Part shown: one piece after another, positions 33,084-44,807 of the stretch
How positions within the stretch are numbered: the first letter of the stretch is position 1
Layout of the letters: each line of letters opens with the position of its first letter
Assembly (NCBI GenBank): GCA_008931825.1
Contig: QXVZ01032917.1
Span: 72,655-136,654, forward strand
DNA length: 64,000 bases
Reading direction: 5' to 3'
Origin: Phallusia fumigata
Lineage: Eukaryota > Chordata > Ascidiacea > Phlebobranchia > Ascidiidae
The notes under the pieces: model-generated
The model's input: only the letters and a program-made list of their open reading frames with translations
What the model was told of the DNA's origin: nothing
Databases searched by the model: none
Program-made: the position numbers and the translations under genes

Positions 33084-33165
33084 TAAGGACTTTACCTCCG
33101 CGCGGGAGGTAATAACTTATCAAGTGCACTGCCCCGATATTTTATCGCTAGACCACCTCTTCGGC
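33084..33165 (-). ncRNA. Type-II tRNA-like sequence (pseudo-tRNA or SINE head)
   Basis: On the minus strand, GGTGGTCTAGCGATAAAAT (plus 33139-33157) resembles a pol III A box. A hairpin, ACCTCCCGCGCGGAGGT (plus 33094-33110), sits where a long variable arm would be, followed by GGTAAAGTCC, a weak B box. The acceptor and anticodon arms do not pair well, so it is a degenerate Leu/Ser-type tRNA relic or the 5' part of a SINE. Confidence 0.3.
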
Positions 33166-36100
33166 GCTGCAAGGCTGTTTAATTTGTTTATGGCCGTAAT
33201 AAAACAGCTCTGCCTCATATAAGTTTCTTAGGCGTGCTTCGTAATCATCAATCCGGTGCAATTGCTTGAATCGTAATTTTATTAACAGGCTGTGACCTAA
33301 ACTTATACCATATGACCTCATTTAAACTCTATAGATACTCAAAACCACAACATTGCGCCCGCATAGGTATTAATTACAGCCTGTTGACGTGCATGAGGGG
33401 ATTAGTATTTTCGGTTTGTGTTGAGAAAATATTGTGGTATAAAACTTTCACAGGTTGTTGCGTCCTTAAATGTGTGTGAACAGTATCCCATTTGGCCGCA
33501 TATCGCCTAACACCACAGGATCTCACAAATCCGGCAGGACATGCTCGATTAACTAAAGTACAAACATTATATTTACAACATTTATCGAAATAGTACGTAT
33601 CGGTACCAATTTCGAACCAAAAGCAAGGAATTGGACTCCACTGTTGAAGATCCTGATCCACTGTTGAAAATTGCGATCATATGTGCACATTATTAATAAC
33701 TTTAAGTTTTGTAGCAATAATGACTGTATCGATTGTAGAAAAACAAATTTTCAACAAGCTAAGGATGCATGATAAAAACCAAACCAGCGACAAAATGTTT
33801 AAATTTAACTTCGCGACACGCTTGTCATTTAATATCCCGATGGATTGCAATGCATTACAGTCAATTGTCCAAAACACTCGAATCCCATAATGCGTCACTT
33901 TGTGGTGTTGGATGTTTTCACCAACCCCTCTTAGCCGCAAAAGAAACCAGCTTAAACTTAAAAACCCCGTAAATGATTTACAACATGCTTTGTTTCGCCT
34001 TGGAGACATTGCAATGAGCCGGAGTGAAGATTTAATTGGCCGGACTGTAACTCTGCGTTGGAAAGGTCAACTTGTTTCATGCAACTTGCCCTGTGGTACC
34101 TACGCAACGACAGGCCTTACATAGTCGGTGGGCCACGTAAAGAATCTGCAACTTAATTGGCCATTTGAATGTTAAACTATAGCTTTGCAAGTAGTGATTT
34201 TAAGCTTTTTATTCGTGGTTTTGTTTGTTTAATGGCGCATTTTAAAGCAGTAACTACAATAGCACTCACAAAATAGCTTGTAAAACCATTTGCTAAAACA
34301 AATTTAGCAAAATTTGTTTGTGGTAAGGAAATTTGTCTTTTCTTTTTCTTTTGAATGCAATCAATCAAACCACATGCACCAAAACTCTCTAATGCACCAA
34401 AACAATTGTTTTTGGCCAACCCCGGAACTTTTGCAGCTGAAAAACTGACCGCAGCCATCACTCAACAAACGCTTTTGTAAGTTTCCAGAGTTTCGAGTAA
34501 ACAACCCTTTTGTAACCTATCGCTCGGCTTTCCGCTTGAATTAACGCCCGGCGCTTGTTTTGTTATTTTTGGGGAATTTCTATTGTTTTCCGAATCCTTT
34601 CAGTATACAGTCGCAACCGCGTATTACATTACTCTTGTCAACGGTAATGATGATCTACATTCCAGAGGGGCACACGGAGACCAGGAAAATCCCACTTTTA
34701 AACTTCTTTTAAAGATTCGGGGGTTTCAACAATTCCCATGCCGTTCTGTCATTTTGGGAAAAACAATTACCAACATCCCGGAATGCTTTTTTGTTTCCGT
34801 GGCTTTTGTGGTGTTTGTCTTCTATTAGAGCGCCTAATGTAGCCAACATAAAAGTCCCGTAAATGGCGGATGACAAAAACTCCCTAATGCAAGTCCATTG
34901 TTTCTGACACGACTTTGGGACCGAAACTGTTTGTCTGGTTTGGTATGTTTTCGGTTTGCTGGAATTTCGTGCGTTTTTCACCACTAGTTGTTTTTTGAGC
35001 CAGCACGTTGATTTGACTGTCAAGAGTCGTTTTTTGTCTAAAAGATTTACAACATAGCGACATCTGGTGGAAGACTATTCTCGCGTCAAACAGTAGACTT
35101 GTGTTCATAAATTAGTGAACAGACCAGCCATATCAACCAAAACTAGATCTAGTCAAAAAACCACAAATGGTTCGATGAATAAATTACAACTAAATCGTTG
35201 AGTTAAAGACATGATGGAAATATGAGCTTCGTTTTGACGCAAGCGGAACTTTGCTTCGCGCACAAACTACCATGATGTTTTCAGTTTTGTTAATTTTCCC
35301 AAAGTCATTGTGGCCTTATCATTGCGTGCTTATACAGGCGAGAAATTCACACGAGCTTTTGCGATCCTAACAAAGACTTTAACAGGTCTTCGTCCAGTTG
35401 CATGCGATAGGGCACGTGGTAATGTTGTTTGTCAAACAATTCTATATTTAAACAACTGCCGAACCGTTATTTTCGCGCTAATGAGCGGTTTGTGATTTTG
35501 GAACAATCGAACTTTGGAATGGTAAATATCGCAAAACTATTTCGCACTTCACGTGAGTTTGAAGTAACACACATTCTACGGTTTGGTAAGTTTTAACAAT
35601 CATTGAATTTAATGTGTAGCGTAATCCACGTGTTTTGCATTGTATGTGTTTAGTTCCTTTATCTTGGAACTTTTTCAGTGTGCGAATCTGTGGTCACGAA
35701 AAAATTTCCTTTGAATTGTGTTGTATTTGGTCATGCGGCGAATATGTTATTTTTTACCTTTTTTGCGTTCCCTGGGTGACACCTGCTGGACATACAATTA
35801 GGGACCTCAAAGCCTTAGTCGGTTGACAGCTTTAAATGATTTTAACCACGACAAACAAAGCAACAAAGTCATAAAACAAACAATTATTGTCGTTTTGATC
35901 TTTTTCTGCCCTGTTCAAAACCTAAACAAACTAACGATTCGTTCATAAAGAAAGCCTTGTTTATGCTTTTATCCCCTCAAAACATTTGTCATTGGAGGTA
36001 ATTCAAGCTGGCTCAGACAGAAACATAACAATCGAAAATCCACTGGAACACAGGACCAATATAACACAGGAACACAGACTGAAAGAAAGCTGATTTAAAA

Positions 36101-36468
36101 ACATATCTGCCGGAGATTATGTTTGTAGTAAATACATTTTTTTACAAATGTTTTATTATTACTGTTATTTTCAATAAAACCGTGCCCTGCATGCACATGC
36201 AAGATAGTGCATATGGTTTAACAGATTTGTCGTTAAGTTAAATCTTGACGTCACAACAAGACGCCAATACAAAAGAAAAATAACTAATTGTTCCAGTATA
36301 TCTTTGTTATTTCAGTTTATGCCTTGTTACTTTACTTGAAAATTATTGATGTGTCGCCCGCGGGCCACCAACGTTTCGCAAGTGGCAGCTCAAGAGTCAC
36401 ACCCGTGTTAAACAAGCCCACCTAACACGTGCTTGGGATATTGTCATGCAAACGCTGACCTTACAACA
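33166..36468. other. Gene-poor stretch
   Basis: A short frame at 34014-34124 (MSRSEDLIGRTVTLRWKGQL...) looks protein-like but is only 36 codons. A block near 35395-35480 resembles one near 38430-38520. A full CRE lies at 36246-36253. There is no supported gene. Confidence 0.35.
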
Positions 36469-36544
36469 CGATTAAAGTCGAGGGCGAGACTTCACGGTTG
36501 CTCTGCTCTGAAAGCAACCGAGATACGAAAGCGACTTTTAATCG
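36469..36544. repeat. Nested hairpin
   Basis: Outer arms CGATTAAAGTCG (36469-36480) and CGACTTTTAATCG (36532-36544) pair with one bulge. Inner arms CGGTTGCT (36495-36502) and AGCAACCG (36513-36520) pair perfectly. The two-stem layout suggests a structured RNA or a small foldback. It does not fit a tRNA. Confidence 0.5.
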
Positions 36545-39500
36545 CGTTCCGCGGTTTTTAACCACTTTCTCAACTGAATTCCTCTGATTTTTGAGCCGTT
36601 AGCTCTATACTTGCCTAATGGTGATCCGACATGAAAACATTTTTGGCAAAGTGATTACGATAATTGCTAAAAGAGGTTTTGAAAAAAATAAATTGCTTGT
36701 CGTTCGAGATTTAAGAGTGTGCGAAAGTTCAGGTGCTGGAATCACGTGACAAACTTTGTTTACATTTCATTGTTTCTCACAAACACCGATAGGAACACAA
36801 ATTTTTTAACAACAAATCTACCTGTGGGTTGTTTAACCTCTTCTTAAAGTTACGTAAAACAAACGGCATAGGTGTTTGATGAAGATACAAACCTAAAGCT
36901 CTAAATTTGGCAACATGTAATTCCACCACAATTTTAAGTTTTGGTTCATTTATGTCTGGGCAAAAATTTCGTGGTCATCTAAAAATAGAACTCCACGTAC
37001 TTGTTTCGTCACTGAACCGCCTGGGATGGTCGTCGTTCAACCGCGGCGCCCGCACTCGCTATAACGAGTTCCCATGAAGTGAAAGCTATGCTTGATGTTG
37101 ATACTTCCTGTTCAGCCTACATCTGGAATCTGCTTGCTGCAGCTCGCGTGACAGCCGCACGAAGGACTTGCGACATTTTTTGTGTTCCGTTTGCTCAGCG
37201 GGCGCACGGCAAATATTTTCAGACAGGTTAAAGGTAATTTTATGTGTTTACGTACCAACTTTATCAATTTTCGATAGTGGTGGCGGAAATGGTATCACTC
37301 GACTGCAACTTCTGCAAAGGAGGTTTTATTGGTTCTTTAAGTCTCTTTAAACACGTAATGCATTTTAATTGTTTTTTGCTTACCTTTCGTACAAACATTT
37401 AAAGTAGTTTTTTTAAGTGGTAGGTTTGCACTCCAACTTACGGAAAACTAAAAATTAACACTGAGACGGTTCAACCCCCAACATCCTAACCAGCCAAGTT
37501 TTGTTCCGATTCGACGTTCAGAAAAGTATTTAAAATGAAAAATAACTGTCTGAAGAACACTTAAAACGAATCAACCATTTCGTTGCGGTTTTCAAAAATT
37601 CCTCAACAGAATGCTTTGACGGGCGAATACCAGAAGTCGACATCAAACCTTTCCACTGTCCTGCAGTCACCTGTGGTCTAAGCAGAACACTTTAAAATCT
37701 GGCAACATACGGTTAATCGTTGTTGACCACTGTGGCATCTTTTCAACATGCAATCGTATTTTGAAAACCAGGTGTTGCGCCCTCGTAATATCCAGGCGAA
37801 AATTACATGTAAACCTTGATACTCAGTTTCATAGAAACATCGTGGATTGTGTGTTGTTTTTATAGACTCCGACAACCGTATGGATCCCAAAAATCTTTCA
37901 AATAAATTCCTGGGATGATTGTAAACTTAGCGCCCAAAGTGGAGTTACATTTCAACTATGCAACAGTTGCGAAATGGTGTGTTCGAACTTGTAAAGTGAC
38001 TGTTTTTCATTTGTGATAAAAAGTGAAGATTTAAGCAGAGTTGTTACCCGTGTAATTTAAGAGGTGGTTTTTATTGGCTGAAAATATACGAATCTTAAAA
38101 AATAAGGTTTCCTAAGAATTTCCTGTAAAAGCCCTTCAAGTTTATTAATTTTTTATTCACAAAACAGAAAACGCTTAAAGAAAAAAACATTTTGGAAAGG
38201 ATATATTCACTTCGTTTGGTGTGAGACTTCTACCATACAAAATGGATTTCCATTCAAAGGTCAAATTCTTTTGTCGATGCAAAGTTATCCTTTCCTCTAG
38301 TGTCAACGGGCTGTAGGCCGTACACAACCGCTTGTAGTTTACAGTAGATAACGAATAACCTAATGCGACCTTTTCGTTGCGGAGGCGCGAAAAGCATACA
38401 ATCGATTCAAATGCAATCAAAGAGCCTTATGCAGTTTCGCGACAGGCGTGCGATGCGGCACGTGGACATATTGCTGGACAAACACGACTTTGTTGAAACA
38501 ACTGCCGATCCGTGTTGTTTTGAAACTATGACGGGTAATGCATTGTGCTAATTTCCCGAACTTTGGATTGTCAAATTTGTCGCGCAAAAGGGAATTAACG
38601 TCGGGTATTCGAGTTCAGTTTGTTGAAGAAAACATATACCCTTGCTGCAAACGCTGCTTCGCAGCATATGCCAATTAACTTTAAATAGGTTACGTCATAT
38701 TTGATGTTTGCTGAAACATTTTACAAGCTAAACAAAGGCTTTGCATGCAAATTCAGGGGATTGTGTAAGTATGTGATTGGTGGATTTTATTATTAGCAAG
38801 CAAATGTCGTTTAGGTTTGTTACACTTGATAACCAAACAACACAATAATATTTGTGTAGCTACCAGAATCGATCCACTAGACAAACCATTTTATTCACAT
38901 CTAAAACATGTCCAGATACGAAAAATACGTATTTAATTATTTTTTTGTTTTAACAAAACGATACTGCCGACTCAGTTTATAATGTTATTAAAATTGAAAC
39001 AATAATTTTGAACTCAATAAAAGTGAAAAAATTTCTAATTGTTAGCTCAACAGTCAGCATGATCACTCATTTATTTATTTTTGCAATAAACAGCAGAATA
39101 CCCCTGATTTTTTCGATACTTGACCAGACGTTTTTCTTGAGTATAATGATTATGGCATGCAAGATGGCCGCCATTTTGGACCATGACTGCACCATCACAA
39201 AACGTACGACTGATTCCGCCAGCGAAATAAAAATTCGTTCTAACAATTACACCAAAAAAGCTTCAAATTTATTTAGATAGTTTTGTTTTGGGTTACCAAT
39301 TCTTTAAATGCTAAAATTTGTTATAATTTGAATTCTTTTCAAAAAAATCGTACGTGGTTTTTTGTCAAAGGAGTAACACAGAAGCATCATAAACGACTCA
39401 GTCGATATAAATATGTTTTTCTACAAAGAATAGTAAGTTGTATACCTTTGTCATTATTTGATTTAGCCCCCGAAATACCTGAATTTCAAAAGTCAGTTTC

Positions 39501-40592
39501 TAAGTGTGGCACTAAGCAACAGTGATGTTTTGGCGACATCTACCGGCAAAATATTTCTTGTGTTTTGACATAAATCCTTAAGACACAGGATAACTGCTGC
39601 TTGTAATTGACGACGCGCAACGGGATATTACAAAATGGTACACAGCGACACCAAACGGCCGAGTGTTGGCCTGTAAATTACCGGAATCAAATACTTCAGT
39701 CAGTTTATGTTCTAACTTCATTAGCAGAGTAATATCTTTCGATTTCGACACCAACTTGTAATTTGTACTCGTACCAATGAGTTGAGTGGCACGGAGACAG
39801 ACGACAAGTAATTAAGCTCTTTTAAGAGGCTAAAAAACTAGTTGAAGCGCATTTCTGGAGGGTGAATCATAAAAAAACTAGTTGCCACATTTCAAGTTCG
39901 TGTCTCAGTTGTATGCAAAACCGAGTGAATGTTAAACAGAAGTCATCTCACCTATGTCACGTTTTCCTTGGTGCCAAACGTTCAAACCAAGATTAAATTC
40001 TCATGTGGTTCGATTCGTGGAGCAACAATGCCGATTAGCAATCCCGAAAGCTTTTTGCATCTGCATTGCTTCACGTCATAAGATCATGGGGGGAAATTCA
40101 GTTGTCTAATCGTGATGTCGGTTATGAAAGAGATGGGACTTGATCGCTCTCTCAAATTTTATTGTAAAGCAACGTTTAATGTCTTATGATAAATATGAAC
40201 CGACGACACTTTGAATCCGAAATTTACAGAACGAAAAAAATCCCCTGTTCTTATTGCTCCTGTTTGTTGTAATTTAGAAATTTGATTTAATTTTGTTACT
40301 GCTATCAAAAAGCGACGTTTAGTAAAAAGGTAATGCAGGTTAAACCCAGTGTTTTCTTTTGTAAACGGTCTTCATCCTATTTAACAATTCCTGCAAATAC
40401 TATTTATAGTTTGTTTAAATCACCAAAAACATTAAAAAAACTTTTTCACAGTTTAGTGTCATGCGATTTTGGGCTAACTTTGGTAATTGACCCCATTTGT
40501 AATGAGGAAATATTTTGTAATTCTCCACAGCACTTGTTACAATCGAAACCAACACAACAACGCAAATTTGCCAGAACTCGTCCAAGGGTTAC
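36545..40592. other. Gene-poor stretch with one weak first-exon candidate
   Basis: ATG 37088 opens 46 codons (MLDVDTSCSAYIWNLLAAAR...) ending at CAGACAG|GTTAAA (37226), a possible first exon without a partner. TCACGTGA lies at 36742-36749. AAGATGGCCGCCATTTT at 39161-39177 is a YY1-like palindrome. No gene is supported. Confidence 0.3.
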
Positions 40593-40687
40593 CCGTCGGT
40601 CGAATTCAAATCGCGCCACGCGAAAATGATTAGAACGACAAACAGCAATTCACACAGGGGTGTTCTCGAAAGTACAAGGAGTCGCAT
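40593..40687 (-). CDS. Possible first exon encoding a signal peptide
   Basis: ATG 40687-40685 on the minus strand reads MRLLVLSRTPLCELLFVVLI then IFAWRDLNSTDG and reaches GACGG|GTAACC (donor at 40592). The hydrophobic core and following polar residues look like a secretory signal peptide. No matching next exon was found towards lower coordinates, so the gene is unproven. The surrounding 40560-41000 block is GC-richer, as promoters here are. Confidence 0.3.
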
Positions 40688-42306
40688 CGTTGGCTTGTAA
40701 GAAGAAACATTCGCGTCCAGGGCGTGTTTCAAAAGCTCCCGAGTGGTCGTTGTGAAGTAGGAGCGTCGAGGGTCATCCAAACAAGACGAAACCGTTGGAA
40801 AGTGAATCGATCGCAAAATTAGTTAATCACTTCAGCGTTCGGAAGGCTTTGTGCTGCAACGCACATCGAAGCGAACAGCAGCGTTTTTTTGTCACGAGTG
40901 TTGCGAGTTCGCAGATCGGTCGGGCAAGGCTCAAGGTTGCTTATGATTTTGACGCATCGGTCGAGAAGCAAGACTGTTTTAGTGGGAAAACGGCTTGTTA
41001 GAATAACTCTGTTTTGGTATATACCTTGCGTTGGCGATCACAAATCTTGTATTCAGGAGTAACGAGCCAAAAGCAGTTCGTGCGTTTAGTTCAATTCATT
41101 TATTGTTAGAAGATACCATCATTTGGTTTTTAACCGCTCGCGGTAGTATAAAACGCCTTGTGCATGTCGATTCCTGCAGAGAAAGAAAAGCCTTGTGGTT
41201 CTTACATATTATTGCCAACGTTAGATGGCGGTATGTATCTAGAGCAAATTGTTTCGCCCAATATTCTCTTCGTCTCAAAAGACTGTGTATTGTAATTTGC
41301 TAAATTCCTATTTTATTTTCGTTTTTCGGATGCCATATCTGGGGTTGCACATAAAAAGTCGTGCAACTTTACGGGTAGATGTAAAGCAGGGTTCTCCAAA
41401 ACGGTTGGCTTTTACAGGTCAAGTTTGTGGATAAACTCACGAACTCGCTGGATTGCGGCTGTATGTGCTGACTTGCCGCATAGTGCTTTGCTTGTGTGAA
41501 AACAGATTATCTTTGGTTGAAAATTTATTGATTGAAACAAAACCAAACGGAAACCAACAAATTTGAATTCAGTTCGTTTGCGTAACATATTTTTAAGTTA
41601 TATATCAGTAATCCACCAAAATCTATGTACTTTTGTTAAGCTATTATGGTTTTGGTCGAATTAAACCTTTTTTAATGTCAAAAAGCTACGTTTGAAGCGT
41701 AAAATATTGACTATTTAAAATACAATCACTTCCAAAATACGACGCACGTAGTTAGCAAAATGTTAGATATTTGCCAAGACTTTATGATTGAAAAACAAAT
41801 TTACTTTTGTTAGCAGCTTTGAAATTTGGTCAAAAATTTTCGAAATATTTAAATTTGGTCGAACCTTTTCAGGTTGGTTTCGTGCATCACTTTAGTAGTT
41901 TCATACTTTTTTGTGTACTATATCGATTGGCTTTGGTGGATTTAAATATTTAAATAAAGAAACAACAGTTTACCTGCGTTTTCGAAACTTGTTTTTGTTC
42001 CTCAAAATGTACGTTGATACCACACAAACACTTATTTTGAAATAAAAGTAGCCTTTTAAACATAATATTTTAAACATAGTAAATGATTTTTACACTAAAC
42101 GATGCCTGTAAAAAGGCAGCAATATAAGTCAATTTTTTATACTGAAAAAAATACAAGGCACTTTCGATTTTGCCCCTAGCAAAATCATGTGTATGTACAT
42201 AACTTACAATGTCTGTAAAAAAGTTTAAATTGTACCTTTTCACTCACGTTATTCACCAACAGGTTAAGGGTAGTTCTCAAAAGTTTCTGTTATACCATCA
42301 AGCAAA
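40688..42306. other. Intergenic, upstream of the Ly6 gene
   Basis: It begins GC-rich and becomes strongly AT-rich from about 41500. Short frames at 40795-41434 have no ATG or splice support. No clear TATA box is seen close to ATG 42307. Confidence 0.35.
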
Positions 42307-43901
42307 ATGACGTCCCATCGGAAATTCCTTTTCTTCTTGAGCGCCGCAATTGTCCTTTACGGTAATCGAAAGTCTGAACGTTTACTACCCAGTAATTGGC
42401 GGTCTTTTTGTCACGCCGTGAAAGCGCTGACACAGATTAGCGAAGGTTTTTACCTAATGATTCGTACGCGTAAACCCGCTATTACGTGTTTCACAGGCCA
42501 CGACAAAAGTTAACGGGCCGCACCCTTTGCTAATAGATATCGCGCCAAACTGTATCGATTTATATATCCTACAATTACTTTATAATTAGTTTAATCTTGT
42601 CGTTATTCGTTTCGAACATGTAAATACATAAAAATACACAAACCGGTCAATATACGTAAAATAGACGTGAGTGGTTAATGTATCTTAACATTTATCATCG
42701 CACAAAGGTGTTATTGTTTTCCAACACTTGCCAACCAACACATCTCATTTCTTGCCCATGCAGGTCACGTGATCTTTCAACATCACGCGCATGCGCAGGA
42801 CGGCGACGAAGAAGCTGGTGCTAGCGACGAGGGAAACGTAACTGTAAGAAAATACATAGTGATATTATATTTGTTTGTTGAAGAATCGGGATTAAATATC
42901 CGAAAGCTACGAGTGCGATAAATATTCATACAAATCAGGTTATAAATCTCTATTATTTGGCCAGTTTATTTCAGCAAGTAGACACCGTCCCAAATTTAAT
43001 GGTATCTTAAAAAAGCATTTGGGCTTGGTCGAAGTTTTTTGACATTTCCAGCTTACCGAGGAACGTTGTCCTGTTCAAGTTGATTAAAAAGTTCGATTCA
43101 TATTTAGGGGGGTATTTATGGCCATGCGGTTTTGTGACGTAATATATTTGTATATGCGTCACAATAAACAAAATTAATCCCCAAAATACATAACGTCTAT
43201 TTAAAAGGCGGCAGAATTATTCTGCAGTTTTCCCTATCGGTTTGTACTTTCGCACTTTCTTGATTCACGTTTACTTTGTTGATAGGAAGGGATGAAGTGT
43301 TTCGCCTGCAACGCATCCGAGGAGTGTGGAGTGGAACAAGAAGAAGGAACGCACGCTGATGAGACCTGCGCTGACGGAATGCAATGTTGGGTATGTTATT
43401 GTATGCTAGTCACTGTACGCTAGGTCATAAGTATGCTAGTTTCCACTTACGCAAACCCAACACTGCGATCATCCAATATTGCGCGAAGTCACCACATAGG
43501 CAAAGAGCAAAATCCCTCCACACACCATTTTTCATTAAATTGACAAAACGAGATCGACAGTTTGAAACACTTTTCCGCTTGTTTTTTGTTGTTATGTCGA
43601 GATACATTTTTATTGTTTTTTAATGGGGCTGCTTGCAAGTTGTCCTTGTTTGTAATAGACCTGGAAAACCGAAAACGATGGTGTGGAGTCGTATAGACGC
43701 GGCTGCAGTGATGCTTGCACTGACGAAACCAAGGAGTTGAGTTGCCAGAACACCGCCAATCGCACAGACTGCTCGAAATGTTGCTCAGACAGTCTCTGCA
43801 ACGACGACCTGCTCAATGGCGCCATCTCGCGGATGACAAAATCCAGTACTCTGCTCATGTTTTCTACAGTAGCCGCACTAATTTTCGCCGTATCTGCGTA
43901 A
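42307..43901 (+). CDS. Secreted/GPI-anchored Ly6/uPAR three-finger protein (four exons)
   Basis: Exons 42307-42361, 42764-42843, 43286-43390 and 43659-43901 give 160 residues in agreeing phases (junctions G|GT, then two at codon borders). MTSHRKFLFFLSAAIVLYG starts a signal peptide, and an acidic linker follows (residues 31-45). Twelve cysteines (50, 53, 59, 73, 79, 96, 100, 109, 118, 121, 122, 127) follow the Ly6 plan: CFAC near the start and CCSDSLCND at the end, the family's C-C-x4-C-N signature. N-glycosylation sites are N43, N54 and N114. The tail LLMFSTVAALIFAVSA after a small-residue stretch fits GPI addition. It probably acts at the cell surface as a receptor modulator or ligand. AATAAA lies at 43968. 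The two extra cysteines beyond ten may form an added loop. Confidence 0.85.
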
Positions 43902-43967
43902 CTACCAAACGCCTACGTGGAGTTTGACTTGAGTGTGGGAGCTACTAATTGAAACCAAGCATTTGTA

Positions 43968-43973
43968 AATAAA
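43968..43973 (+). terminator. AATAAA polyadenylation signal of the Ly6 gene
   Basis: Canonical AATAAA 67 bases after the stop codon of the Ly6/uPAR gene, in TGTAAATAAAACGG. Confidence 0.65.
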
Positions 43974-44723
43974 ACGGTTGAGAAAATGTAGTGAAATTTT
44001 GCAAATATGTTTGTTTCAAAAATAATCTTGTGGAAAGCAAAGTGTGATTGGAAAGTCTGTTTTCCCATGATTTAAATTTTGCTTTCCCATAAACAACTAA
44101 ACGTACTGTCTGTAACGTAGAAGTGTGAATAAAAATGGACTTGCATTTAAAAAACATCCTGTTCTAATTATCGAAACTTTGCCGCAAACAATTCCTGAAC
44201 AAAGCCTGGATCCAAAAATGTTAACGTCACAATGGCTGGAATAAAATTAAGTTCGTGACTTAAGTAAACGGATGGGGAAAGGGGCCATGCCCCACCCAAA
44301 TTTAGAAATTGTACATTAAGCAGAGTAAAAGTAAAGCGTAGTACACAATAGTTGGAGGATCACTATTTTTTGCCTAATTCAAGTCTCGCGCAGAATCGCA
44401 CTGTTGGCTGGACTTATTGATATTTAAGGCTAAACTGTTGATATTTACGATATTTTTACCGATTTTGTAGATCTAAATCTAGATCTAAAATCACATCCAA
44501 TAACATTTTAAGAGAAGCATACACATTTAACATCGCATACGATTATAGAAACATCATATAGTTTAGGAGCGAAATCACACAGAAACAACTCGGAAAGGAA
44601 AGCAAACAACAAAATGTTTGAACAAATGCCCAGTTCTGACTCCTAACGAGAACAAATCGATATAATTCCAAATCAGAAAAAACTCGAAACCAGGGGTGTA
44701 AGGAAATTTCACGCCGGTTAAAC
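43974..44723. other. Intergenic, no gene seen
   Basis: Short frames on both strands without features. A short AGATCTAAATCTAGATCT palindromic run lies near 44470. Confidence 0.35.
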
Positions 44724-44807
44724 ATGGAGGTAATTATGACAGCCGAGCATCGTGACAAAATGGAAGTACGTGCGTTAAACGTTGGTGCAAGCAAGTTGTA
44801 TAACGTG
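44724..44807 (+). CDS. Possible 28-codon first exon
   Basis: AAACATGG start context; reads MEVIMTAEHRDKMEVRALNV then GASKLYNV and stops at a strong donor, GTG|GTAAGC, at a codon border. No second exon was identified downstream, so this remains a candidate. Confidence 0.25.

Noticed and set aside
33681-34009. 110-codon minus-strand ORF and overlapping plus frames
   Set aside because: Three frames are open at once in AT-rich DNA, with no splice sites or motifs.
36469-36544. Nested hairpin considered as a tRNA
   Set aside because: No A or B box and no cloverleaf; only two coaxial stems.
38175-38420. 81-codon minus-strand ORF
   Set aside because: Reads somewhat like protein but has no ATG, no splice borders and overlaps the diverged duplicate block.
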